Positions 1 through 12,100 are shown, counted from the stretch's first letter. The stretch is 64,000 bases of DNA from Atherix ibis (GCA_958298945.1 OY282606.1:24959740-25023739), one strand, 5' to 3'. A program made the numbers and translations. Notes: generated by a model from the letters alone, not told the origin.

Positions 1-760
1 ATCTAGTGCCATGCATTTGAATACTATTATGATACTTTTTATATATTGTATAATGACAAGGTCCTCCAAGCAATATAATAAAATAAAAATTTGAAATCTG
101 TATTCTAAATGCGTTTTATTTGATTTGTTCTATACAAATTGGATAATCTTTTTTTTTTTTTTTTTGAAACTCATTTTTAGTAATATTTATACGGAAATGT
201 AAATTTTTAGCATCAAAATAACTCAACTCATCGCGTCGCTATATCAGGTCATCTTCACCATTTTTATTTTTGATCAATAAATTCCAATGGTAAAATGCGA
301 TATTATTGAAAAAAGAAGTCGATAGATTCAATAGACGAGAAACTGGTGTAGATACTGCTAGTAAAACGAAAAAACTGGTATAAAAAGAACTAAGGTTGGG
401 CTCCAAATTGGAATTCGTTGTACCAATTTGAATTTTTTGTTTAACATTAGTAAAAGGGCATCTTCAAAAAAACTACAATCATTATTATTGAATGGGCTTA
501 ATTTTTTTTTTTGTAAAATATTAAAGATGTTTTTAGTATGTAAGATTTTTTTTTATTAATTATATTTGTGATATCGATTATTTTTTTAAGACAAATATTT
601 GGTAAACTTTTTATTTGCTAATAATTTGGAAGTATAACATTTGGAATTTTTAGATATTGATTCACCTTAAAACTGTATTAATAAGTAAAGAATAAATATA
701 AACAAAAAAAAAAGTGTTTATGTTACTTTTACTCTTGGACGAAGAATATCCCATTCAATA
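1..760. other. AT-rich DNA without recognised feature
   Basis: Homopolymer runs of A and T and no reading frame or repeat that I recognise. If the missing first exon of Pmp70 lies upstream of the window, this is part of its first intron; nothing in the sequence proves that. Confidence 0.4.
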
Positions 761-762
761 TA

Positions 763-1963
763 CCAGGTGTATAAGATTAAACCCGCTGTTTGGTCATAGA
801 TGGCGTGAGTGAGCGTATTAAGCATTAATAAGTGCAATTTCGTACAACAACATACATTTTTCCTTTGGTAATCATGTCTAGTTTTGTGCCAGAAACAAGA
901 GCATAAGCGGGAAGCTCTGCTCTTCTACTTCGACTGCCGAATCGCATAGAATGCTTATGGAGACCTATGGTGACAGTGCTTTATCGGAAATATCATGCTG
1001 AGATTGGTTTCGTCGGTTCAAAGACGGTAATTTTAACTTGAGGGACAAGAAACTTGAAAATCGGCCTAGTAAGGTTGAGGACCATCAATTGCAGGCTCTT
1101 TTGGACAAAGACGATACCCAATCGCAAAAAATGCTCGCGGAGCAATTGGGTGTTACTCAACCAGCCATTTCCATACGTCTGCGTGTCATGGGGAAGATTG
1201 AAAAGGTCGGAAAATGGGTGCCGCATTAATTGAACGATAGTCAGATGGAGTAACGCCAAAACACATGCGAAATCTTGCTCGCCAGACAAAAAAAAAAAGT
1301 CGTTCCTGCATCGGATTGTGACAGGCGATGAAATGTGGATGTATTTTGAGAATCCTAAACGCAAAAAATCGTGGGTTGATCCCGGCCAACCATCAACATC
1401 TTCTCCAAGACCAATTTTGCTTCGGACGGAAGACAATGCTATGCGTTTGGTGGGATCAGCAGGGTGTCGTCTACTGTGAGATGTTGAAACCAGGTGAAAC
1501 TGTCAATGCCCACCGCTACCACCAACAACTGATCAAATTGCACCGTGCTCTGCGTGAAAAAAGGACGGATTATCAACAAAGACATGACAGGCTGATTTTC
1601 CTCCACCGCAACGCACCATCGCACACGTCAAAAATGGTCCGAAAGTACTTGGAGACACTCAACTGGGAGGTACTACCCCACCCCGCTTATTCACCAGACC
1701 TGGCCCCTTCCAACTACCATCTGTTTTCGTCGATGGGTCATGCGCTCGCTGAGTAACACTTCGATTCTTACGAAGACGTCCGAAAATGGCTTGATGAGTG
1801 GTTTGCCTCGAAAGAGAAGGAATTTTTTTGCCGTAGTATCCACAAATTGCCCGAGAGGTGGGAAAAATGTTCCCAATTCTTCTTCGATTTGTTTTTGCTT
1901 TCTATGAAAAATAAATGTGTTTTTTTTTTAAAAAAAACAGCGAATTTAAGCTTATACACCTTG
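763..1963 (+). mobile_element. Mos1-like (mauritiana) mariner, dead copy 1
   Basis: A complete element by its ends. It is flanked by TA at 761-762 and 1964-1965 and begins CCAGGTGTATAAG; the right end is the inverted counterpart (CTTATACACC). The transposase runs on the plus strand from the ATG at 874 and is broken by stops and frameshifts near 904 and 1229-1255. Recognisable parts are the helix-turn-helix region ([14 protein letters not shown], about 1140-1190), the first catalytic Asp in VTGDEMW (about 1318), and WWDQQGVVY. The second catalytic Asp is replaced by Arg (FLHRNAPSH, about 1600) and the third by Asn ([10 protein letters not shown], about 1710). It cannot encode an active enzyme. 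The length of about 1.2 kb is near that of Mos1. Confidence 0.9.
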
Positions 1964-1965
1964 TA

Positions 1966-3130
1966 TACTAACGTAAATATTGTTTTGATGAACATTTGAC
2001 CTACAAACCATTCACAAGACAGAAAAGAACTAAAATAATACAGTAATAAGAGACCCATATGGACTTAAGAAATTGAACTGTAAAGGTTAAACGGGCAAAC
2101 CAAATCCCAACGATTTCTAATCTCTTCATTAGAAAACCCTCCAAACATTATCGATGCTCTGCATTATATACGTAAGAGAGTGTTTTTATCGTTACCTTAA
2201 TATACCTTTCGTTACTCGTTATAAAAAGTTTCACAGTCACCGTCCTCAGTCACCACCACTCTGTACCGCTCGAAAACATAACCAAACGCTTGAAAAGACT
2301 TTAGCCCGAAAATATTGTAAGTTTGAGAAATTCAACTTAAAGTAAATTTTATGAAGTAGAGAAGCATCGATTATTATTATTCATTTTTAAATTATCTACT
2401 TACTATTATAGTATAATTGTTGATCACAAAAAAAAGAGAAGAAAAAACTTACTTTCCCAACAAAAATATCTTGAAACTCTATAAATTCACTATGAAGTAT
2501 TAATTGAGTTTAAATTGAATATTTTACCTATATTTGAGGTCGATTTTGTAATTGCTATATAATCGTATGTGTCTAAGAAACTATAAAAAAATAAATGTCT
2601 ATTGACTACAAAGAGTAAAAAAACACGTATTAACAAAATATCTGTTCGTGTAGTTCTCAAATTACTCTAAAGAAGATGTTATAATAAAGAAAGAAAAGCT
2701 CTTATGGCGAAAGATCTTGAAAATTTTATAATCGATTTCACTATTTTTCTTTTTATAGTGAATATATTTATTGCTAATTCATTGTTGACTATAATTTATT
2801 CAAATATTCAAATAAATAAATAATATCCATTAAGTGGATTTAAGTAAATTTATCTATTTTTATATGTATTTAACCACCAACCATAAGTATATAGTATGTC
2901 TGTTAATAAAAGTATTTATAATTAAAATAAAGTTTTAATGTAGAGATTTTTAACAGAATTATTCTGAATCTACAATATAAATGTGGAGATAAAAAAGATT
3001 TTAGATGTGTAAAAATGGGATCGAACTGGCATTATTGAGAGCGATCTGGCAATACTGCGGACTCTACATAAGTTGTGCGTTAGTCCTTTTAAGTACACGT
3101 TTCAACCTCACCCGGTAACTACACGCGACC
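1966..3130. other. AT-rich DNA, no gene recognised
   Basis: Low-complexity AT-rich sequence. A 63-codon open frame at 2154-2345 has no recognisable motif and no splice context, and I do not consider it a gene. Confidence 0.4.
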
Positions 3131-3138
3131 CTTTAGAG

Positions 3139-3909
3139 CAGGGGTCGACAACCTATAACCCGCGCGTCACCGAGTGACTCATTTCATAATTTCAAGTGAC
3201 CCACTTTATTTCCGAAATGAAAGTATAATAGTATAATTGTACAGATATAATTACCGCCAGGACTTACACATACAATATTGAGCGATACTTTTCTTCAAAA
3301 TATAAAGATGTGAGTAAAATGGCAAATGAAGATAAATATTCTATTAAATTTTGGAAAAGAATCACGCTACATCCGCCATCTTTGTTACAGCTCTTAGCAT
3401 TGGTACTAACAGAAAACCATTTACAGATGGCGAGATTTTGAAAAACGCATTCATAAATTGTTCCAAACACTTATTTAAGGACTTTGCAAATAAAAAACAA
3501 ATAATTGAGAGAATCAAAAAAAAGCCCTTGTCAACTAAAACAGTCCCAGCGTCGCGTTGAAAATTAGGCCAAATATTTTCACAAATGAAATTTTTATTAA
3601 GCAAGAACAGGAACAGGTTAACTACCGAAAATTCAGATGTTTGTATTCGTCTTAAAACGACTAACTTTAAACCAGACTTGACTAAATTGACATCACAAGT
3701 TCAACATCAGGGAAGCCATTGATATCGAAGAGAACGTTTATAAATAAAGTTCATTCAACTGTGTTTGTAATTATTTTCTTAATAAAATATATCTTATTAT
3801 TAACTAAAAGACTATTTTAATATGAAAATATCTCTGACCCAAACGTCTCTTTAATTCTCGCATTTTTATTTGATTTTGACCTGCGGCCAAAAAAGATTGC
3901 CGACCCCTG
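3139..3909 (+). mobile_element. Non-autonomous hAT transposon (ZBED-type transposase remnant)
   Basis: The ends form an inverted repeat, CAGGGGTCGACAACC at the left and the complement of CAGGGGTCGGCAATC at the right, typical of hAT elements. The flanking octamers, ctttagag (3131-3138) and ctatagaa (3910-3917), match at 6 of 8 bases and look like an aged 8-bp target duplication. Inside are fragments of a hAT transposase of the kind domesticated in vertebrate ZBED/SCAND3 proteins: a short YNIERYFSSKYK-like piece (about 3270), a KPFTDGEILK segment (3415-3445), and a C-terminal TTNFKPDLTKL piece (3660-3690). Most of the roughly 600-codon transposase is gone, so this is an internal deletion derivative. 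Confidence 0.78.
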
Positions 3910-4218
3910 CTATAGAACATCTTATATAGTGCGTTATGAACAATGGAACAGCGAAATCTGGAGCAACGATGGTGTTATCAAATTTTTTATTAAGCTTGGT
4001 GAGTGCTTGACCTATGAAAAGTTGAAAAGAGACTATGGGGAACATTCATTCTTTTTCTTTTTTCGTCATCATTTCAAGAAACCTTAGTACTGAAATGTAT
4101 ATTTTAAGCGACACGGCACTTAAGGCCATTTGTTAGGTACAAAGTGATATCAAGATAAGAAAATTCAAGTAGAAATGGAAAGAAAAAATGTTTTTATTTT
4201 TGGGAATTAAAGTGGACC

Positions 4219-4279
4219 ATGCCCCATTGAGATTCGAACCCAAGACCCTTTGGATGGTAGTCCAGTTTGCTAAGGAGCA
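4219..4279 (-). repeat. tRNA-derived pseudogene or SINE head
   Basis: Read on the minus strand this has an A-box-like TTAGCAAACTGG followed 30 bases later by a B-box GGGTTCGAATC. A T-arm (TTGGG/CTCAA around TTCGAAT) can form, and the bases around it give a 7-position acceptor stem with one mismatch. It is only about 61 nt, 11-12 short of a tRNA, and the anticodon arm does not pair. It is therefore a tRNA-derived fragment or the internal promoter of a SINE, not a working tRNA gene. Confidence 0.4.
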
Positions 4280-4889
4280 CCGGCTGGCAACATTCCTTAT
4301 CAGGAGCACAAGCTTTTCGGTGCCCGAGAAGCTGTGAAAGACAGATAGGCCTTCAGCTTCGAAAACTGATGAGAAATAGGAACGAGTGATTGCTCTAATA
4401 ACTTGAAGCTCATTGAAAGACGTCAGACCGGACATTGCAGACATTTGGATGAAAACGCTCCCTGCCACACGACCATCTCCATCAACGAGTTTTTGTCATA
4501 AAAAGAAATTTCTGTAATTATCTAGCCCCTCTATTTATTCTTAGTTAATGTGGATTTTTTTTGTTCCCTAAGTTCAAAAACAAAAATTGAAAGGACGTAA
4601 TTTTGGCACTGTTAATAACAACAACCAAAGGTGAGTAACTGAGAAGTTGAAGATGATTACAGTTGAATGAAGCCTTTCAGCACTACTACGAAGAGTGGAA
4701 ACCCATGCTTCCTCTTGCCAAGGGAACTACTTTAAAAAAGATAACATTTTTCAATAAAATTAAATAAAATTGTTGCAAAAAGAAAAAATCAGTCTCGTTA
4801 CTTTTCTATAGATGTATGTGTATATTTCCAATAATTTGCCATAAAAATATATATAATTAGTTCGGAATAGATTTTCACCAAAACAGCGT

Positions 4890-5125
4890 GGACCAATATG
4901 GACTTACGTTGGCATATTGTAGCGGTTGTGCTGTATTCTTCGGCAATAATTTTTGAGCCAATTGAATTTTGTATAGAAATATTCTCAGATCAAGTTTCAA
5001 AATGCGTCATAGCGATGTTCTGGAGATGCCCAATTGAGTAGCACGTGGACGATTAGATACTTTCGCGTACAGTGTCCACCGTTTGTCCATTGCGAACAGC
5101 TCCTCAAAATGGGTTCTAAAGGTTT
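4890..5125 (-). pseudogene. DD41D mariner transposase fragment (DNA-binding region)
   Basis: Translating the minus strand gives RPRATQLGISRTSL, a stop, then RILKLDLRIFLYKIQLAQKL. This matches the second helix-turn-helix and linker (QLGIS..S..RILK.DL..YK.QL.QEL) of IS630/Tc1/mariner transposases of the DD41D type. No ends or catalytic domain can be found around it. Confidence 0.65.
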
Positions 5126-6890
5126 CTTATCATGTTTGCACTGGGAGCTGTGATGACAGTATTGAAATGATGATGATATTTTCTTTATGTTGTAATAATA
5201 GATTGTATGGAAGAAAAATAAAATTCAACAATTTTGAGACGTTCTTGAACTGAGTATGAAGACATAAAATATTAAAAACAAAAAATTTCAAAAATAAAAA
5301 AGTTATTGTATATGCATTTTAAAGCAGTAAGTTCAAGTTGGCCCATCCTTGGACTGACATATTTGGGAAGGTTTTAAGCAGAGGGTTTGGAAGGGGCAGT
5401 AGTTGGGTTACACAATAGTGGGAGTCCTATTCAAAAAGATGTGAGACATAAAGTTGAATATTACAGGAATAGCATAGATGAGGAAGTTGATTTCCAAAAA
5501 CAAAATCATGTGTAAGTGCGGTGTGCTAGACCCGAATTTTATAAGGTTTTTCTGCCCAGCATTTTGGAATGGTTTTCGGAGCAGATTGTATTTTCGATGT
5601 TTGTCCAAATGGATGACAAAATATTTTTCACCGTTGGTCCAGACTAAGTTTGTCTACGAATTGTCAAATATGTTATATGCCATTTGGTAAGTAGATGGCA
5701 GCAAATTCGGAATTTAAATGAGCACAGGACCTTTCCTTATCATTTAGGTCGGCCCGAAAATTGATTAGATCTCTTATCACCAAGGATACCAAAGACAACT
5801 CCTTATTCCCGTTGATAGGCACCCAATCCCTGAGAACCTGGCCATCTGAAGAGCCATGAATAAATTCCAACGCTGCGAAACTTTCACTTAAAATTTATAT
5901 AATGCGATTTTTATTCCATAGATACAAGCTGGATGACTGCAAAGAATATTATGTTAACATTAACAGCTTTGCCTATGAGCATAACCGTTGAATCGCCCAA
6001 TGCATTAACCAATTTTAGGAAGAGAAAAGCTTTCCCAACCATATTGATCCTGCAATTTTCTCATTCTAATTTTCACCATTTTTTTATTTTTTTACCTACA
6101 ATCGATTGATTATTTCCATCGTTTTAAAATTCTCAAATTAAAGTATTTTCTTATTTTGAGCTCTTTCGAATTAAAGATACCAGTTTCTATGCCATATTTA
6201 TAGCTTGAAAAAATCTATAAACTTAAATAAAAATTAAAAGTACGTAATCATTAAGTTTTCTTATCTTAAAATGATCAAGACGACTTCAAAATTGTCATTA
6301 TATACTCCAAAGGTGAATAACCCCAACAAAGGTACATATAAACTATTAAATTGTCATTAATATGCAATTCGAAAATAAAAAAATAAAAAACACTCACGGT
6401 TACGTTGCAATTCAATTGTTTGGTTTTTATTTTTATTTTTCAATAAAAATTTAAATAATATTACATGACAAAAAAAAGATTATCCATCTTATAGTTAAAA
6501 TTTAACGAAAGTTATTAGATCTGAAAGTTAGTGGTTGGTTATCCAATTCGTATGGAATGATCAGTTTTTATGGATGGCCAACCAAAGTTGTTCATTAAAA
6601 AATCATGTAGTCTAGAGGCTGCTCGGAAATTGTACAATTCTGCAATCGCTCGTATTAAAATCAATCGAAAATTTCCTCATAATCATTTTTTATATAATAA
6701 TTTTTTACCTTATTTTTTTATAGTATTTTTTTTCTTATAATTAACATCAAAGTTTTTTTTTTACTTCATTAGTTGGAGTAATTATATCTAGGGAACAAAA
6801 AAATATATTTTTTACTTTGAAATAAAAAAAAAATTAAATTATTAGATCACGAAATGTGGTGTAATAATTGATTTCATCTTAATAGTAAAT
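5126..6890. other. AT-rich DNA with weak unidentified open frames
   Basis: The stretch 5340-5880 is less AT-rich than its surroundings and is open for 60-70 codons on both strands, but I recognise no motif. It may be an eroded transposon. 5880-6890 is low-complexity AT sequence. Confidence 0.3.
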
Positions 6891-6896
6891 TACATA

Positions 6897-7374
6897 CGTG
6901 GTCTGTTCAAAAAGTATCGCGAATTTTGAATTTCCGCGGCTTACGTATATTCGATTTACGATTTTTTGTGGCGTTATGTCGGAACTCATGTCTCTTTTTT
7001 TTCGGTCTTGGCTCGTGCAGCAGCTTTCATTGGGATGATTGAGCTTTGGTTTCCACGTCATAACCATAAACCCATGATTCGTCACCAGTTATGACCCTGT
7101 AGAGCAAATTTGGGTCATCGTGGACAGAGTCCAACAGCTCCTTAGCAATGTTAATGCGATGCTGTTTTTGGTCGAAATTGAGCAAGAATCAAAGAAGAGG
7201 AAAAAACCCGTAGGCAAGCAAAGGAGCTGTCAAAAATTAACTGAACATTCAAAATGGCCGAACTTTTCGGCATAAGTGAGAGACATGAGTACCAACATAA
7301 CGCCACAAAAAAAAATCGAAAATCAAATATACGTAGCCCGCGGAAATTCAAAATTCGCGATACTTTTTGAACTT
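6897..7374. mobile_element. DD34D mariner derivative with two 5'-type ends
   Basis: The left end (CGTGGTCTGTTCAAAAAG after TA) and the right end (complementary ATACTTTTTGAAC) are both copies of the 5' end of the DD34D mariner family, so the ends form an inverted repeat of well over 100 bp. The interior, read on the minus strand, keeps only the region around the first catalytic Asp (TGDESWVYGYD, about 7070-7110) and LLDSVHDDPNL. At about 480 bp it is a strongly deleted, non-autonomous copy. The last few bases of the right end are lost. Confidence 0.85.
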
Positions 7375-7629
7375 CCTAAGAGGAAAAGCCCCCAGAAAAA
7401 TGAGTGTCTAAAATAAGTATCTTAAGTTTAAGAGAAGATCACGGAAGATCACCCACACGTCTCCCAAAATAAATAAAAAGTAAGATTTTTGACTTCCTAT
7501 ATTACCACATTAAGGATCATTAAGAACCAAAGGTAACATAGGCTTATAAACCAGATAATGGGACTTCTTACATGACCCACTTTAAGGTTGCTGTCTCATT
7601 ATGTGAATTGGTGATCTTTATTTTTGTGC

Positions 7630-8065
7630 CATAAAGACAACATACGGAACTAGTTCTGAAACTGGTCCTGCAAAAAACCGAAAAATAATTTCACCGTGAA
7701 CTGACTACTCTGAGAACTAGTTACCTCGGAACCTGGTAACGCCGAGAATTTATTAAGCTGCGAGCTAATGACACCAGGAATTGATTATTCCGGACACTAG
7801 TTACTCCTTGAATTGGATTACTCCGGACACTAGTTACCCTTGGAACTGGTAATCATGTAACTCAGTAAATCGAAAACTAGTTACCCCGGAAAGGCAGAAA
7901 CTTATTACTGCGGCAATTGATTACACCGGGAACTGAATGCCTCAGAAACCCAGCTTTTTCGGAAAGTAGTACTACCAAGAATTTATTACCATACAAACTG
8001 ACTCTCCCCCGGAACTAATCAAATAGGGAATTACTTATCCCCTTCATCCGGAACAGTTAATCCTG
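7630..8065. repeat. Degenerate minisatellite, unit about 23-25 bp
   Basis: Repeated variants of AACTAGTTACCCCGGA / AACTGGTTACTCCGGA occur every 23-25 bases (for example at 7715, 7790, 7830 and 7880). Units have diverged by substitution and small indels, so the array is old. It is distinctly richer in G and C than the flanks. Confidence 0.7.
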
Positions 8066-8340
8066 TCCACTTTGTCATAAGTAATATCAATTCTCGCCAG
8101 CAAGTTTTTTACTTTCACTTTGAACAAATCTATTCTACTTCTGAAAAATTAATTATAGCATTGATTCGACGAAAGACGGACGATTTTATTGCTGTCAAAA
8201 TTTTTAAAACCTTCACAATTTTATAGAAATACACACAATCACAAAGAGCAACGAGAGCTAGTACTGCCACACACATTTCAGTATCTGTTTATATGACAGA
8301 AAAAAAATATGTTTAAGGTTAAGTGAATTTAAAAATTTAA

Positions 8341-8519
8341 CGAGCCAAAACACGTGCAAGCAAAGCAGCCGTCAAAAATTAATTAAAAATTCAAAATGGC
8401 CGAACTTGTCGGCATAAGTGAGAGACATAAGTACCAACATAACGCCACAAAAAATCTAAAATCGAATATACGTCACCCGTGGAAATTCAAAATTCGCGAT
8501 ACTTTTTGAACAGACCTCG
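8341..8519. mobile_element. 5'-end fragment of DD34D mariner
   Basis: Matches the 5' end of the DD34D mariner in inverted orientation, from GAGCCAAAACACGTGCAAGC to the terminal ATACTTTTTGAACAGACCTCG. No partner end lies to the left, so it is a truncated copy or a broken-off end. Confidence 0.85.
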
Positions 8520-8712
8520 AATGGTGGGATTCGAAGGATGTCGTGTATTACGAGTTGTTGAAACGAGGCGAAACGGTCACAGCTCAGTTGTATTGTCAAC
8601 AATTCGATCGTTTAAAAGCGGCTTTATTGTAAAAGAGGCCTGACCTGGGTAGAGACAACAAAATTATCCTGCAACACGACAACGCCAGACCACATGTTGC
8701 CGATATGACCTG
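8520..8712 (+). pseudogene. Fragment of a different mariner transposase
   Basis: The plus strand reads WWDSKDVVYYELLKRGETVT, then QQFDRLKAALL, a stop, KRPDLGRDNKIILQHDNARPHVA. This is a catalytic-core fragment including the second catalytic Asp (QHDNARPH). It differs in wording from the other mariner families of the window, so it is a separate lineage. It begins at the exact base where the preceding mariner end stops. Confidence 0.75.
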
Positions 8713-9057
8713 AAAAAAAAATGACTACGACATTAATTCTGGGTTTCCCTAATAATATGAAATTAAAATAATTGAAAATTCTTGTCTACTATTGCTTAGA
8801 TTTTATCTGCAAATGGTGTCTGTAATCTACTAAGACGCATTAAATTTAAATATATTTTTATGATCTTTTGTCACAAATGACCATATTCAATGTTCAAATG
8901 TTTTTTAAGTGCGATTATATTTTCTTAATTCAATATTTATTATACATTCAATTTTAATAACTAATAAAAACCAAATATATTCTGATAGTTATTATAACAA
9001 TTATTAATAATAAATATAAATTTCAATTTGATTAATTTATGATTTATTTTATTATAG

Positions 9058-9170
9058 AAAACCGCGGCCGGAAGATCAAATTCAATATTTAATAAAAGAT
9101 AATAAAGAGAAGAGACCACAAAAAGCGCATGTGAATCTCATATTTTTCAAACAATTACGGTCACTAATGA
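9058..9170 (+). CDS. Pmp70: Pmp70 exon: basic cytosolic linker before TM1
   Basis: Begins one base into a codon after TTATTATAG and encodes [20 protein letters not shown]... to ...FFKQLRSLM. It corresponds to the charged stretch after the N-terminal peroxisome-targeting segment of ABCD3. It is the most 5' exon I can identify. Confidence 0.9.
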
Positions 9171-12100
9171 GTGAGTATCTTTCTTTAGTTTATTTAATTT
9201 TAAATCTATTTAAATATATTATTTAGAAGTTAACTTTTGTAATAGAAAAATAAATTTTACTCAAATATAGTTTTTGTGGTTACTACGCTCGTATTTGATT
9301 TATTAATAACAGAAATAAAATTTTTATTATAGTGGATGATTTTTTAAAAGTTTGGTTTTCAAATTTTTTTAAATAATAACAACAGAAAAATTGCAAAAGT
9401 ATATAAAAATTTTATTTGAATCGATAAATCAATGATTGCCATTTACTTTTTAAAGATTACTTTATGTAAATGTTAACCACGACAGCATTTTCAGTGATCC
9501 AATTTTTTGAGCATTTCGAATAAGGCTGCAAATTTATCTATTTTTTTACACCATAAAAAATACTCTTGAGGCCGAAACGTGAGATAAATTGCTCACCGAA
9601 CACATCTCTCAATATGTTCATTGTTTCACGTGTTGTGTAGCATTTAACGCCGTTTTGTTGCAACCACATGTCGACCAGATGCATTTCTTGAATTTTGGGC
9701 AAAAAAAAGGTCAAAATCATCGAGCAATGGCGAGCGCCATTGACGGTAACGTTGCGGCCAGAGTCATTTTTAAAGAATGACAAACAGTGCATTTTTTTGA
9801 GTGCAATGGCAGTTCCTTTTTTTTGCCTGTGGTTGTCCATCAGAACAAATGCGACAATTTTGCTTATTCACATACCCATTTAACCAGAAATGCCCTCCGT
9901 CGCTGAACGTAATTTTTTGGCAAAAAAAAACGGATTTTCCTCAAGTTGTTCTAACTTTTTGGCAGATCATCATTCTGTTTCAGTTCTTGTATGAGATGTA
10001 TTTTATACGCTGTTCAGACCAAGATCCTTGAGTACAATTTTCCACAAAGTTGACGAACACAATCCCAATTGCTGTGAGCGGCGACGAAAGGACAAATTGC
10101 GGTCTTTACCATACTGGACGCTATAACAGCAATATTTTCCTCTGTACGCACACGGGTTGGTGGTTTGATGTCCAATAGCGTCAAATTGCTGCGAAATTTC
10201 GTTACTATGGCTTGAATTGCTTGCTCAGTAGATCGATTATGACGACCATAAAATGATGGACGTGCGTGGAACACAATTTTCGCAGAGCACCAATTTTTGA
10301 TAATAAAATTCAATAATTTGTGAGTCTTTCTATTATGAAATAGCAACACTAACCTTAGATTATAGAAGAACTGGATAGGCCTCTACACAAAAATTCTTTC
10401 CAAATTTTTTAGAGAATCAAAATGCATACGAACGGACACATTTGCAAAATGGCCTATCACGAAATATTTTATATTCTGAATTAAAAACTTCCAATTTACT
10501 GTCGTGAAGAATAAAACTATTTATGCAAATGTATTAATTTATACTGACTTGTTTGTAAATTGACTTCGCGATAAGTTTTTAAATGTAAACAAAAGTACGC
10601 AAGCACTTCGGTATGCTACCACTTTCATGGAGAATGGCGTGTTTTAAAACTCTCCAAATACGATAGGGTTTCCGAATAAGATTGATATGATTTCTTAAAA
10701 AAAAACACACTAATTGTTAAGGAAATTCAAATGTTTTTTATTTAATATGAAGTACAATTGATACAATTAATTTCTGAATAAAACGTCATTCAAATGGCCT
10801 CCACGACTTCTTTTACAGGAACGAATTCGATGAACCCAATTTTCGAGCACTTCTTCCACTAAATCAAATCGTATGTCATGAATAGCACGTTCAGTATTGA
10901 CTTCTAAAGCTTGAAGAGAGTCTGGTTTATTGCTAAATACTAATGATTTCAAATAACCCCACAAGAAATAGTCTAATGGTGTTAAATTACAACTTCTTGG
11001 AGGCCATTGAATGTCACAATTTCTTGAAATAATCGAATCTCCAAACTTTTCTCGCAATAATTCGGTTGTTGCACGTGCTGTGTGGCACGTAGCCCCGTCC
11101 TGTTGGAACAAGATGTTGTCAAGATGAACTTCATCCAATTTCGGCCATAAAAAGTTGGTTATCATCGATCTATACCGCTCTCCATTGACAGTAACGGTGT
11201 TACCAGCTTCATTTCGAAAGAAGTACGGACCGATGATTCCACCAGACCGATGATTCCACCAGACCAAAAACCACACCAAACTGTCAATTTAGGTGAATGT
11301 AATGGGTGTTCATGAATAATTTGTGGATTTTCTTCGCACCAGAATCGACAGTTTTGTTTATTTACCGCACCACTCAGATGAAAGTGAGCGCACGAAAAGT
11401 TGCAATTGGAGAACGATTATTTTGATAATAAAATTGAATAATTTGTAAACGTTGTTCTTGCGTATATCTCTCCATGATGAAATTGTAAACATTACTGAAT
11501 ACAATGGAGAAAAAAAGACCGATCATGACATATTACAAATGGCCGAAACGTCACTTAGAAATCATATATAAAATAAGTAATAAACCTAAGATACAATTAC
11601 ATTTAATACCAAATAATTTTGCCTTCCGTCGTGTTTAAATTATATTTTTCTTTGGAATAATTCAGTTAAAAGGGATATTAATTATGCTTTTGAAATTCAA
11701 TAAATTAGATGTCAGTGGGTGTCATGTCTACATTAAAAAAATCTACACAAAAGTATGCAAGCAATACGATTTCTCGCCGCTTTTGAAATAAATTTTTTAA
11801 CTGAACAATTTTGACTTTTACTTATGTCATGTGTCACGTATGATCTGTCAAAAACAAAAATATGAAAAACTAAACAGTAAAAAATCACCACATTTTAGTT
11901 CTGCTGATTTAAAAAGGTTTTTTATTTCATAAAGATTAGAAAATTAAAACTAGTTTCCATTGAACCATTATTGAAATCACCTAAAACTGTTATGAATTTT
12001 TTCTTAGAAATTCTAATTCCTGGTGTATGGAGTGTGGAAACAGCACTGTTAGCGTTGGTCGCGTCCATGCTTGTAGCACGATCGATCAGCGACATCTGGA

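Noticed and set aside
993..1436. 147-codon open frame on the minus strand
   Set aside because: It is antisense to the Mos1-like transposase and mirrors its codons; similar antisense frames recur at the other two copies.
4133..4468. 111-codon minus-strand frame
   Set aside because: It overlaps a tRNA-derived sequence and has no recognisable domain; not a credible gene.
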